NCBI RefSeq assembly: GCF_000275845.1
Contig: NW_006766922.1
Coordinates: 3,403-67,402, forward strand
Origin: Dichomitus squalens LYAD-421 SS1
Taxonomy: Eukaryota > Basidiomycota > Agaricomycetes > Polyporales > Polyporaceae
DNA length: 64,000 nucleotides
Direction: 5' to 3'
Positions 11,388 to 22,900 of the stretch are shown here, piece by piece. The notes beneath the pieces were generated by a model. It searched no databases. It worked only from the letters and a program-made list of their open reading frames with translations, and had not been told where the DNA came from. The number at the start of each line of letters is the position of its first letter. The first letter of the stretch is position 1. The translations under genes were made by a program, and so were the position numbers.

Positions 11388-13249
11388 TCAGAAGTCCTGA
11401 GGGAAGTGAAAAGTGCGATTGAGGTCGTACTTGTTCTTGAGCGCTGTGAGGTTGGCGGAGTGCGTGGGGTAGTAGCGGGCGTGGGCCTCCTCCGCCGAGT
11501 ACTCGCTGTCGATGTAGTTGACTGCGCATCCCATAGCTTCAGAAACCGGTGCAATCAACGATTGCAGAGTAGCATGGCGCTCACCATACTCCTTGAACTG
11601 CGTCTTCGGTACTGTGTCATTCTCTACGGCTTTCTTTATACCCTGGATAAAGTCTATCCCCGCCCTGTCCGAGGTCCCATGGGGGATCGTGCCGTAGTAC
11701 TGGATCGAATACAATGCATCCCGGGCGTTGAAGGCATTGTAGTCCGGTCCGACCTTTGTGATGGCCGAGTCTCCGCCACCATACAGGTCGAAGATGGCAA
11801 ACCACTTGATGCTCGTGTTTGTGCCGGGGCCGTAGAAGTACTTGAAGAGCGCGTCAGATGCAGCCTGGACCATCGGCCTCTGTTCAGAGATGAACGTCGA
11901 TGTCGCGTAGAAGTAGTCGTGGGTGTCCGACGCGAGAGTCGTGTTGAGCTGCGAGATGTTCTTCGCATCAGCGAGATGGAGTACTGAGGTGATCCAGTCT
12001 TGCTCCTGGAGCAGGATGGACGTGGGAGTGCCGAGCTTCTTGAGTAGAGGCGCGAAGGTGGAGTTCACCTTGGCCTTGTCGGCACCGTCTGCCACGTAAC
12101 TCCTGTTAATGGCACGTCCAAGCAAGAACAAGAACAGCTTGGCCGCTCACAGTAGACACCAGAGACGCTGAAGACAACTCCGTGGGGTGCGGAGGGATTA
12201 GGGTCCACATGGATCTGGAGCCCAACATTGGGATCGAGCTTATTCGTCGAATTGCTCGCAAACGCCTGCCACGCCTGCAACCCAGCGCTCGCTTCTTTGT
12301 AGGTATAGTTCTTGAACTCATAAGCAAATGCAGTCGAGTTGGGAGCTGGGCGCGTCACGGTAGTGAAGGACGTGATGATGCCGAACGAAGCGCCAGCCCC
12401 TGTCGCCGCCCAGAAGAGGTCTGCGTTCTCCTTCAGGGATGCATTGCGAATCTGGCCGTCCGCGGTAACGATCTCGAGCGACTGCACCTGGTCGGCGAGT
12501 AGCCCCCAGGCGCGGGAGGGAAGACCGAAGCCGCCCTGGCCCGCATGACCACCAATACCGACGTAGGGGCAGGTACCATGGGCCATTGCACGCTTGCCTG
12601 TCAAGTAGCAGGACAGTGAGACAAGAGTAGAAAAAGGTGCGGTCATGATTGGACGTCCGGGAAATGGCCTTACCATTTTGCCAGAGGTAGAGCGCTACGT
12701 CGCCGAGGTGGTTGCCTCCTCCAATGGTGGACGTGTTGCCGCTCTGAGACAAGTGGCGGAGCTTGTCGAGACTGACGGTCAAGTGACCATCCTCGCCACC
12801 AAGCGCGAACGCGGCATCTTACATATTGTGAGCTATGGTTCGAGATGATCGTTAAGTATAACGGAGAGAGGCGTACAGGAGTGGCCTCCGCATCGGGCAT
12901 TGACCTTGACGTGGTTTTGAGCTGCACACTTGACGGCGGCGGAGACGCCCTTCGCATCCTCGGGATAGACAATCGCGACGGGCTTCCAGTGCAGCCTGAG
13001 GACACGAAGAGGAGTCAGTCATGGTCTCTTACTCCGTATCGCTTATTAAGACACATACCGGCGATTGAATGGCGCGGAGTCACTGGTATAGTTGGGGCTG
13101 CCCTGAACGACAGGGTCAAGGCCCTTACTCTTCAGGCAGCTCAATAACGCGCTGTCGTCGCGGGCCTGAAGCTGACTGTAGGGGACCCATTTACCGAGGA
13201 CAGAGGTGATGGCGGAAACAATCACGATAGATACAAGAGCCCTGCGCAT
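11388..13249 (-). CDS. Secreted berberine-bridge-type FAD-linked oxidase, copy 2
   Basis: Exons 13249-13059, 12995-12877, 12817-12674, 12597-12151, 12088-11585 and 11521-11388 join in frame to 512 residues. Their sizes match copy 1 in every exon except the fourth, which is 9 bases longer. The signal peptide is MRRALVSIVIVSAITSVLG. Cofactor motifs are the SGGHS histidine and the GTCP cysteine before VGIGGHAGQGGFG, implying bicovalent FAD. The C-terminal BBE segment ends in FHFPQDF. Role as for copy 1: extracellular oxidation of a small substrate with O2, giving H2O2. The last intron (11522-11584) is 63 bases, has no stop in frame and could be read through to give a 21-residue insertion; the same intron in copy 1 contains a stop. 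The gene lies 285 bases from the convergent F-box-like gene 1. Confidence 0.93.
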
Positions 13250-13355
13250 GACGACAAAAAGTAGGCGAGGGTGATGAGGGAATGAAGACAAAGCGCGAAA
13301 AAGTCCCTGGAGAGGAGACTGAGGAACAGGCAGATGCACTCCGTACGGGGTCGGT

Positions 13356-13362
13356 CTTATAC
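13356..13362 (-). promoter_or_regulatory. TATA-like box of FAD oxidase copy 2
   Basis: The minus strand reads GTATAAG about 107 bases before the start codon at 13249. Position and surrounding bases match those of copy 1. Confidence 0.55.
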
Positions 13363-15348
13363 GTGTTGGGTCGGGGGCCGAACAGCAGGAATCTAGAGTT
13401 CATTGCAACTCCCAAGACAAGCACAAAGGCGCTCCCGGGGGTTCGTATCCCGAAGAGTCGCGACTGGACTTGCGCTCTGCAGAGAGATCATCTCGAGTCG
13501 ACGTCGGAGATGCAGAACCATAAAGCGCTAGGTGAAGCATCCGCACCTAGCACTCGCGCCTCCTTGGTGGTTCCATGCGACGACTCGGACAGCCGGTACT
13601 GTATTGTCCGCACATTCCAGCTGCCAAGTTTCATGGCTATTCAGGTGAAGCCGCGCGCAGACGTCACTGAAGGGATCTATCACAGTACATTCTGTCGACT
13701 AGGGTTCATATTTGATGAATGCGGGGTACGCCAGCGATAAGGACTCGGCGGCGGCGAGGGCGAACCGGCGGTGACTTGTCAAGTTGACAAACCCGAAATA
13801 TCTCCGCATTCCGCTGAGCTGGATAGCTTGTTGAGAGATTGTGTGGCCTGTAGCCCCGACTGGTAGATGCAAGTTGTATGAAGGGAAGCTGCGTCATGTG
13901 TCATCGTCGCAGGTTTCTGTACTGTGCAGAGCCACCGAGTCGGAGCGCCGATCGGGTTTATGTTGCCGTTTTGACCGCCCGCCACACGGGCCACATATCT
14001 CCCGTGCGACCCGCGCGTAAGAAACCAGCTCTGGCACTCTACAGCACCCTCTATGCTTCATATTCTCCGTTATCGCCTACTACATAGTCGAAAGGATGCT
14101 GCGGGTTGTCCTAGATCTCAGTATCCACCAAATGATCATCTTACTCGGTGAATTCGTGGACCATGCCTCGCCTTATTCTCTGTCAATGTATATGAACGCA
14201 TTTGTAAACGGTGTTATCGCAAGGTATGCAAACAACGACGTCAATGATCTGACCCGTCAACGGCTCACTTTTTTCTGTGGTTGTCGTATTATACCTCTTC
14301 ATGCCGTCTTGTCATGGACCAGCCTTGCGCACTGCTGACCAAATGACGCCGGTACGGTATTGGCACCTACTTCTATGCACATGTGTTGTCGTCCACTCGT
14401 TCTGACGTTTTAGTTGGTCTGACACAAGTCTTAATGCAATGTGTTACTGACACAGAAGCGTCTACTATCCGGTAAGCCGCTCCAGCTCCTACCATACAAT
14501 CATATTTCGTCTCCTTGCAGGACGCCTGTCAATTGTACTGTCCTGGATGCACGGATCACATGGCCCGTCAAACTCAGTTCACCTGGGACATTTGCATGTT
14601 ATCCCGTAAGCTGCACCTCTCCCCGCGCAGACCAGTAGGGCTTAGTACCGCAGGTCACGAATCCCGAGAGCGATCTACGCTTTACAGCCGCTCGGCAGAA
14701 CTCTCCTTTGCAGTCTTGCTATTGATTACCAAAGAGGCGAGCGAGGTACGTCATCCAGTACTGCTACCGCGTTCTTCTGCTTCAATCACTTCTTGGACGC
14801 TTGTGCGCTCTGAACAACGCTCCACAGTCTTGGGGCGGAGAACGGGATGCGGGGACAGTGAGTAACCGAGCAAGTACTCCGAACATAGAAGGCGCGTCCT
14901 GGGAGTGCAGCAATAACTTCCACTCAATCGCCGTCGTATGAATGTTGGTGTGTAGCATATTATGACTGGGTATCGATGTCACGGCTGATCCTGCTAGAGC
15001 TCTTTCACAACTCATCTTGAGGGACATTGCGGGAGGTATTAACGGTGTGCGTCAGATCGTGTCTTTGTATCTGCGCATGTCACTGGTCCTCTCGTAAGTA
15101 TGGCCCGCCCACCAACAGTAGGTTGACTTCAGTCATGTAACGACACTGAACTGCGAGCATGTATCCAAGTCTGACTATAGTTTTATCTACATCATGATAA
15201 AGGGCGCCTCAGGAAGTTGACGCTGAGTCCAGTGGTCCACGTCGAGCAAGCGAGCGCCTGTCTTTACATTCCGCGTGCCGGGGCGCTCGCGCAGATCTCT
15301 TCTTCAACACCCACTCCTTGTGCAGACGGTACCCCACGAGCAGGCAGG
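13363..15348. other. Intergenic, about 2 kb, no gene supported
   Basis: This is the shared upstream region of FAD oxidase copy 2 (minus) and F-box-like copy 2 (plus). The longest frame (13282-13740, 152 codons) overlaps the oxidase promoter and its 5' leader and has no family features. No repeat array or RNA gene is seen. Confidence 0.5.
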
Positions 15349-17118
15349 ATGACATTAATTGTGCGATTGAATGTAGACGTACTCGCAATTATCTGCGGGT
15401 TCCTTACAGATGTCCCCGATGTTCTCTCGTTCGCTCTCACTTGCTCCGCTCTCACTTGCTCCGCTCTCCGCAATATCGTGACCCAGCGATTGCTCTCCAT
15501 GCGGTCCATTGCACTTACCGGAGGGCCAGCTGTACATCGCTTCCATTCCTTCCTCTTCGCAGACCTCGCTGCGCGTGCTCCCCACGTCCACGCGCTTCAC
15601 ATCGGGACGGCTCGTCGCCTTAAAGAGCTCACCGACAAACCTGAAGACGCATCCCTTCTCATCGAAATCCTTTCTTCTTTACCGCGACTCGAATCTTTAC
15701 TGGTTCTTCTTGAAGACGGATCGCGCCGATGCACCCACGATCGGCGCGTCGTAGATGCCATCTCCATGATCCCCAACCTACGCTCTCTTTCCATCTTGGG
15801 CAGGTCGAAGGGTGTACCACGTTTACTGAGCCGAATGCGCGCGCCTCTACGCAAGCTAGTAATCGACTGCGACAACATCATCAGCGACTTCTGGCACCCC
15901 GCCGCGCTCGAAGAGTTCCTCCCTCACCTCGTCCCCGCGCTGGAGGAGTTTGAGATGAGTGACCTCCTCATCACCCCACAGGAAGCAACTGTACATGGGG
16001 CTGTGACAAGCGCATCGATTAGCAGTATGGCTCAGTATCCTGCGGTGCATTCGCTTACGGTCAGGGGCTTCGCGGGCCCTCCGTTCCTCGAACACTTACA
16101 GCATCTTTTCCCGTCGGTCGACCAGAAGCTCGCGCTCGGCCGACTCGACTTAGATATCGACACGCTCATTTATGCAGACATTCGAAACGCAAACAAAAGC
16201 GCACAGAAGGAAGAGAGTCCTGATTATTTACGACCCTGGAAAAAGCTCGACTTGGTCGTCTGCGACGTGCCAATGTTCTACGTTCTCGGCCTGCGCTGCC
16301 CAATTCGACATGCCATGCTGGACTACGGTTGGTCCCACTATCGGGGTTATCTGACAGATGCCCTGCGCGAAAATCCTGTCCCACGGCTCGAATTGTCGAT
16401 TGCGCTGAGCTACGGGCTCGGCGCGTTCGACGAACTCTTCCCTCTTGAGCTCGTGCCGACGCTAACGCATCTCACTCTTTGTCTGGTCTATGCGAATATG
16501 GGTGGGTCGGGGACCGATGCCGATGCCGGTTTTGACTTTCGCTGGCGTGACGTGTTGGTACGTGCATATCTTGTTTGATGCTCCTCTCGTAGCATCGACG
16601 TGCCCGCACTGACTGTGCTATATGAAAAGCTCTTGTCCTCTCTTGGCAGGTTGCGAGCCCTCACCCACCTGCGCCTCGTCATCCATACCGATGTCTGCCA
16701 CGATCCCCCGGAGTCCGAACCTTATTCAGAAGCATTCGTTAATGATCTCCGCGGGCCGACATTCGGTTTCCAGGAGACAGCGCAAGTATTGGCGAATGCA
16801 CTACCTTCCTTGCGCTACGTGTTCCTGACAACAAGAGGGTACCTCGGGAAACACGATGAAAGCACTCGCTATTTCTGGAAGGCGTACGAGCGGCGGCTTG
16901 TCTCACGGGCGTGGCGCATCGCTGACAAGGGAGGCGAGCAGAGGCGAGAAGGCTTGATATTGGTAGAGCTCGCCGAGGCCGTTGCAGAGACCCTCATCGA
17001 TCAAGAGGAACTCTTACTGTCTCCAGCGGATGAGGTAAGTTGTACTTCGATTTTCCTGCGTGAAGATGGAACTGAGCTGTACAAAATGCAGATATCACTG
17101 CACATTGGCGAGGACTAG
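15349..17118 (+). CDS. F-box-like protein, copy 2
   Basis: Paralogue of 9344-11102. Exon 1 is 15349-16557 (403 codons, donor GTACGT). Exon 2 begins near 16600-16660; the exact acceptor is uncertain. It continues to 17034, and a last small exon (17092-17118) follows a 57-base intron that copy 1 lacks. The start at 15349 (MTLIVRLNVDVLAIICGFL) aligns with the start of copy 1; an in-frame upstream ATG at 15217 has no match there. The F-box-like region is LNVDVLAIICGFLTDVPDVL followed by SFALTCSAL, with a 5-residue tandem duplication (LTCSA LTCSA) not seen in copy 1. The remainder keeps the same leucine-rich stretches (LTHLTLCLVY, RALTHLRLVI). A role as SCF substrate adaptor is inferred from the domain only. 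Confidence 0.85.
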
Positions 17119-17867
17119 GTTTATTCTGCTGTGTCCGTCAGCACGTGGGTCTATGCGGTGGCTTGACTGTTCGTGGGCTACGGGTACTATATTCCGCGTA
17201 TCACTGTTGTTCCTATCTGGGATGTAAAAGACTTGGAGGCAGACCGCAATCAATAAGCGAGAGAGAGCAGTGATACCGTCCTCTGGCTGTCAACATATCG
17301 CACTGTTCATGTGAAGCAGATCGCCTTGAAAACAGTATGCCGATACTCTAAACAGGCCGCTTAGCCTGAGCATACTATTCTAGGCATTGTTCCTAGATAT
17401 ACTGCTCAAACAGCGTTCACGAACGGCTAGGATTGCCAGGGCCGGGTTGGGCGGAGCCTGTTGTCGAATGTGACCTCAGCGACTGCCGGATAGTGCCCTG
17501 GGAGGCTTAGGTTTTGAGGAACACGTCTCAGTCATACCGCGCACTCACTCCTGACTGACAGGTGCGCATCTCATGCCTTAGTAGAGTCTGATTCACAAGT
17601 AGCGATGACGACTCGCCTGATAGCGTCCACGAAGGCGACAGTCTCGAATTTGTAAGGGTCTCGGTCTACGCACCTCCTCCGTCCAGTCCCCGATTGTCAC
17701 CTCGACACATCCTTCCATCTCGCGGCATGCCGTACGGTCGTCTTAAGATCCTGCCTCTGTCGCACCAACCCCATCCGATTGCGAGGTAGCGGCGAAAGAC
17801 TCACCGTCCGATGGCATGGTCATGACCTCGTCCTTACGTGCAGTGGATGCTGCTAGGTCGCGTGCGA

Positions 17868-18050
17868 AGACCGCGGAAGGAGGCACCTCGCTGTCTGAGC
17901 CCTACACAGGAGTACATCGCGCGACGGGAATTGGGGGGAGGAGGCGCCCATCAGAGGCCCCGTGCGCGATCAATGCTTATCACCGAGGACACCACCCGGA
18001 ATCCAATGGTTATAAAGACCAGCGGATTTCGCTTGGCCTCCTTGCGGAAG
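17868..18050 (+). repeat. Diverged repeat fragment, left copy
   Basis: Plus-strand reading gives S-P-T-Q-E-Y-I-A-R-R-E-L, then a glycine-rich part and N-P-M-V-I-K. The reverse strand of 18781-18900 gives S-T-Q-E-Y-I-A-R-L-E-F and then N-G-H-K. The shared nucleotides include acacaggagtacatcgcgcg and, about 90 bases on, aatggt-ataaag. The two are diverged copies of one element, probably a mobile-element coding part. The element family is not recognised. Confidence 0.5.
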
Positions 18051-18367
18051 CCACTGGTCGCGTCAGTGGGCCATGTTGTGTCAACGGAAATCAAAGGACG
18101 CGCCCGTGGCGGGGTGTCCTGAGCGACTTCGATGAGAGCCTTGTGCCGAGACAGGCACTCGCCCTAAGAGGCGCCGGTGCTATCATCATCGCGTCGTGTA
18201 TTCTGGGAGATCGTCTCTGCGTGCCCCCTCATCTCACCTTGAATTCTCTCTCCATATGGCCAGTTCTGGATCAGAGTAATTCGTACAGTCCATCGTTAGC
18301 GTAGGGCAGGTTTAAAATGATATTATCAGGCCACAGAATGCCGTTATAGGGGGGTCACGCGAGATCC

Positions 18368-18562
18368 TCAACCCACGAGGACAACGACGTCGGCCTCACT
18401 GAAGAGAGCACCAACGTCCCCATCCCAGCTCGCTCCGGAGCACCAGAGCCCGAGGTCGAAATGGAGGATGCTGGCACCCAGGAAGGCGAGGAGGATGACG
18501 ATGACGGCTCCGTCGACCTGGAACAATTGGGGCCCGCCCTTTTCAGTCGTATGGAGGATTAG
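18368..18562 (+). pseudogene. Orphan acidic C-terminal coding fragment
   Basis: An open stretch of 64 codons ends in TAG at 18560-18562. The composition is highly acidic and Pro/Ser-rich (APEPEVEMEDAG, then EGEEDDDDGSVDLEQLG), with codon use like a real fungal gene rather than random DNA. No start codon or upstream exon is found, and it sits between the two inverted repeat copies. It is probably the tail of a mobile-element ORF. Confidence 0.4.
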
Positions 18563-18759
18563 CTACGCATGGTTGTTTGCTTTGAGTCAATGAGATATAT
18601 TAGTTGCATTCTACGCGTGTCAAAGTCGTCCAATACAACAGTGCTTGCAGTCAAAGCAACACCATCTACCGCACTCGAGCAACCCCTAAGCGCCCTGCTG
18701 ACCAGAAATTTACCATATTTGGGGCCAGGGCACCCACACGTATCACCGCTGGCGGCCTC

Positions 18760-18964
18760 ATGGGTGCCCTGGTGTCGCGCCACCCAAAATCTGGGTGGCT
18801 TTATGACCATTGAAATCCGCATGGCCGGGCGGTGGCCCCCGCTGGGAGCCCGTGCCAGCGAATTCCAGTCGCGCGATGTACTCCTGTGTACTCTCTTCAG
18901 GTCCGGCCTGGTGGTTCTGACATGCAAAGCGGCTCTCCTTGACCTGGTGCGAGCTCTCAACCAT
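18760..18964 (-). repeat. Diverged repeat fragment, right copy (inverted)
   Basis: Partner of 17868-18050 in opposite orientation. On the minus strand it reads TQEYIARLEFAGTGSQRGPP and then GHADFNGHKATQILGG, with a coding-like look. The copies differ by many substitutions and small indels, so the duplication is old. Confidence 0.5.
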
Positions 18965-19996
18965 TGTTCATGGTTCCGAAGTGCAATTTCCTGCTGGGAG
19001 GAGCACAGACGCTGATGACTTGATTGAATTAGTCGACTGACTTGAGGAGGTATCATATAAGCTAAGTGTGGATGAGAGTCAGACCGGCTGAGAGACCTGC
19101 TTATGTATCAGATGATATGGTTGTTGTAGTAGAGAGACCTCCTGTATCGCGGTAGTTGCCAAGGCCCAAGTGGGAGACTGAGAATGAGCGCGGCTACGGA
19201 TAGACGCCCACAAGCATGTTCTGCGTTCGACCGTCATCATCCCCGGCACTTGCTGCGGCCAATCTGTATGCTCTCATGACAAACGTTTGTGAGGTTCTCT
19301 GCACACGGAACACGAAACGTGTGCATTATCGGTCAGTAAAAGAGCACGAGCCCGGAAGGCTGAGCGGACCACACCCAATGCCCCGTCGTACGCATGTGTA
19401 CCTGAATCTCCCCAGGCAATACCTGAGAGAATTGGTTGTGAGTCGCCGCTTCGACTTGGAGTCAAAGTACTTACCCTGTACCCTGCAGTGAAACTGCAGA
19501 CGCCATTCGAAGCGATCGCAATTCATGCTACGTCTCTTGAGGCCGCGCGCACGCGGAAGCTGCATCATGAGTACACCGAGAATACGAAGGCCTTCGCTTC
19601 CTGTCATATCGGAAGAGACTGTATACTCTTTGGGGCTGGATCCGTCAGCCAGCATGGGTCTCAACTTAGGGCTGATTACCTAGAAAAACAGAAGAACAAT
19701 CAGCGTAAAGCGGATGCCACTCATGCTCGTCCTGAGATTCTTTCCGAGGAGGGATCGACAGATGCTTGTTGCGACGAGAGCGCCGGTTTGGCGCGGGGTA
19801 GTTCGATCCGGGTGCCTCGTTGTGGTTGAGGGCGGGAGATTGACACCCCATCTCCGCTTCTTATCCTCGACCTGCATCTCCAACGCATCGAGGACCCGAT
19901 CGTACTCTCTCTCTCTCCCTCCACACGCCGTGACCTGACTCTGCACCGATTTCCCCCCAAGGTCTCAGATAGACGATCGGCACTCACCTGGCTCGT

Positions 19997-22900
19997 ATGG
20001 CTCAGCACCAACGGGGAGTGTGTAGCCTCTACGGCACCCCCAGAGGGTGTCGCTTCGGCAACAGATGCAAGTTCTCGCACGACCTGAGTGGGTCGATATC
20101 ACCCCGGGGTCCGTCGTCGGGCCCATCCTCGCCATCGCGCAGCCGCTCCCAGACACCTGCCGCGCAGACACCCGGCCGCTCTCCCAGTGGGCGTGGACGC
20201 GGAGGACCTGGGTTGCAAGGTGTGCCTCGCAACGTCTGCCAGTACTTTTGGACGAGCGGGGCATGCGATAGAAGCTTCGAATGCTCCTTCCGGCACGTCA
20301 GGGGCAATGGTGCAACAGACGCCCAAGCTACCGCAGCACACCAGGACGAAGACGAGGACGGCGTAGTTGACTTTTTCTCACCGGAGGGACTAGCAGCAAG
20401 CGCCGGGTCCGTGCGCGAAGATCGGTGGCACAATCTGAACCCTAGCGAGGTCCACAATCACTTGAAAGAATTCGTCAGGCCCGGTTATCAGTTCGACAGT
20501 GCCGCGCAAGTGCAGGGATTCGTGCGACTTCTGGCTAGCGTGAATGATAGGAATAAGGCTTGGGTGCGTCCTCTTCAACTGAGGAGCAATACTATTGGTC
20601 GCTAATACATTTCGGGGGGCTCAGACAACGGGAAGTGCGCAAGAATTTCTCGAATTTGTTGTAGGAGTACGTCCACCTGCTTGTTAGTTTAGAACGTGGG
20701 CTGATTTGCGCGTAGGGAAACCTGCTTGTCAGACTTGGAGATGCACTGCGCTTTGAGCCTGTGTCTGCAACCTACCACTATGGAGTCCTCTCGTTCCAAC
20801 GGGGATACTTTCCCATCTTCCAATTTTTCTCTTCTGACCTCGTGCTGAAATCTACTCTGCATAAGAACATCAAGTACGGATATCTTCACTCTCCTCGTTC
20901 TCGAGTTGACCTTCGCACAGTCTCTTGTTCGCTGTTCTCAAGAACAACCATGAAGTCGTCTTCACGACGCTACGAACGTGTCTCTTCTCAATGATCCAGA
21001 ATCGCTCTTGGAAAGACCCTAGCCCGAGTTTACACGATGAGAACATCCTTGACGGTGTAGCCGTCTTCCGGACGCTTGCGACTGTTTTCTTGCAGTAAAT
21101 GACTTCTCTGAATCGAGCTCCATAGATTATCTCATGCCGTTAGCAGGTATTTCAATCGGTACAAGGACGCTATTCGCAGTAACTCCGACATCCCAGACTT
21201 CATCTCCCAGTTCTCGGAGTGGTTCGATACTTGGGCTGACGGTGTCTCTATCTCCCCGCCCCGCTTCGAGGATCCCATAGCTTCTGCCCCACTAAATAAC
21301 CGCAGGCTCACTGTCGGCCACATACAGGAGGACATCGACCGGCTGATTGCGATCGTTGAGCGCGAGACTGGCACCGTCTTGCGCCTACGTAAAGGTCCTC
21401 CGAAATCTACCGTAACGGCAGCTCAACGCAGTCAGGCTCGCATCGCACAGCTCGCGCAGACATACGACCCTCCTGGCGTTCTGCGTCCGGGCGGGCCCCG
21501 ACATGACAACGACTTCCTCGACATCGAGGAAATCCGCATCGCACCAACTCATGACGAGTTGTTCTGCCCCGTGCAGCCGTACCTTCCTGTGTTCAGTCGC
21601 GATGCTCCCCACCATCTTCCCGCAGACTCCATGGAGCGGCATCTCGACATCCAGTTCCGCCTTCTTCGCGAGGAGCTCATGTAAGCCCTACGTGATTTCT
21701 GCGCTGCTGTCAGTTGACACTAGATTTGCAAGATCTGCAACGCGCGCATCGTTAGCGGCCCTCCACGACGATCTGCTCAAGATTTGGGCCGGGAACCGCG
21801 CTAAGAAAGATAAGACTCAATTAGAGACCCTCATCGCGAAGAACGGAGGCTCGTATCGTACCACTGGGCGCGACTCGGTCTTCTTCCAGCTATACACGAA
21901 CGTCGAGTTTGTCGGACGCCCGCCGGAGGCTACGCGCAAGGGCGTATCTGTTGGTCTCGTTCTCGACGCGCCACCGAATGGTGCTGCACGCGACAAAGAC
22001 TCGAAGAAGCGTGTCGCGTACTGGGAGCACAGCAGGCGCCTACAAGGCGCGAGCCTCGTCGCTCTCGTTGCTGTTGCGAACCGCAGCTTCCGGGTGTACC
22101 TCGGCGTCGTCTCATCGTACGGCAAGGATATATCAGAGTCAGCGAAGCACGAGCAAGGTCGCATCCAAGTGCGCGTGTCGTTCTTCGATCCCGATGTCGA
22201 GTTGATGGCGCTACGCCGCGACCGCTTGTGCACAAGCAAGTCGAACTTCGCCGTCCTCGTCGACAATAGTGTTATGTTCGAATCAGTCCGGCCTTTCCTC
22301 GATAAACTCCAGACCATCGAGCCCACTGAGATTCCATTCTCGCGATACATCGCCTCCGGGGGGCCCCTGACGGACGTACAGGTCTTGCCACCCAAGTACG
22401 CCCAGGCGCCGGGGTTCAAATTCAAGTTGCAGAGCTTAGCGCAGCCACGTCGATCAATTTCAGATCTCGATGTCTCAAACCCTCTTGCAGTGAGGAGAGC
22501 GCGTGACGAACTGAAGAGATTGAGTATCCTCGACCCAAGCCAGGCTGAGGCCCTCGTCGACACACTTACAAGAGAGGTGTCCTTGATCCAGGGGTGAGAG
22601 GACTCCACGTCTACCGCATTGTACAGATGACCAAGAAGTTTTTGATATGCAGACCACCTGGAACAGGAAAGGTATGGCATCTGGAGTCTCTGCACCGCGT
22701 GGGTGACTAACCGGTGTCCCTAGAGTTTCACTGCGAAGGAGATTCTCCGCGTGCTCTTCGCCAGTAAGATACGGCCGATCGGTGAATACATGCGCTCATC
22801 CATGGCTTCAACGAACGTTGTCTCATATATCTACAGTTCTCATCGCGTATACCAATCACGCGCTCGACCATATGGTCACCTCCGTCCTCGACGCTGAGAT

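Larger units (their letters stand above)
17119..19996. other. Intergenic repeat-rich stretch
   Basis: About 2.9 kb between F-box-like copy 2 and the helicase gene. It contains two diverged, oppositely oriented copies of one element and an orphan acidic coding fragment (both listed separately). The rest has no gene I can support. Confidence 0.55.

Noticed and set aside
13430..13460. tRNA-like T-arm (gggggttcgtatcccg)
   Set aside because: The conserved A after TTCG is T here, and no acceptor, D-arm or anticodon stem can be drawn around it.
13282..13740. 152-codon open frame upstream of oxidase copy 2
   Set aside because: It overlaps the start region, 5' leader and TATA box of the oxidase gene on the other strand, and has no family features.
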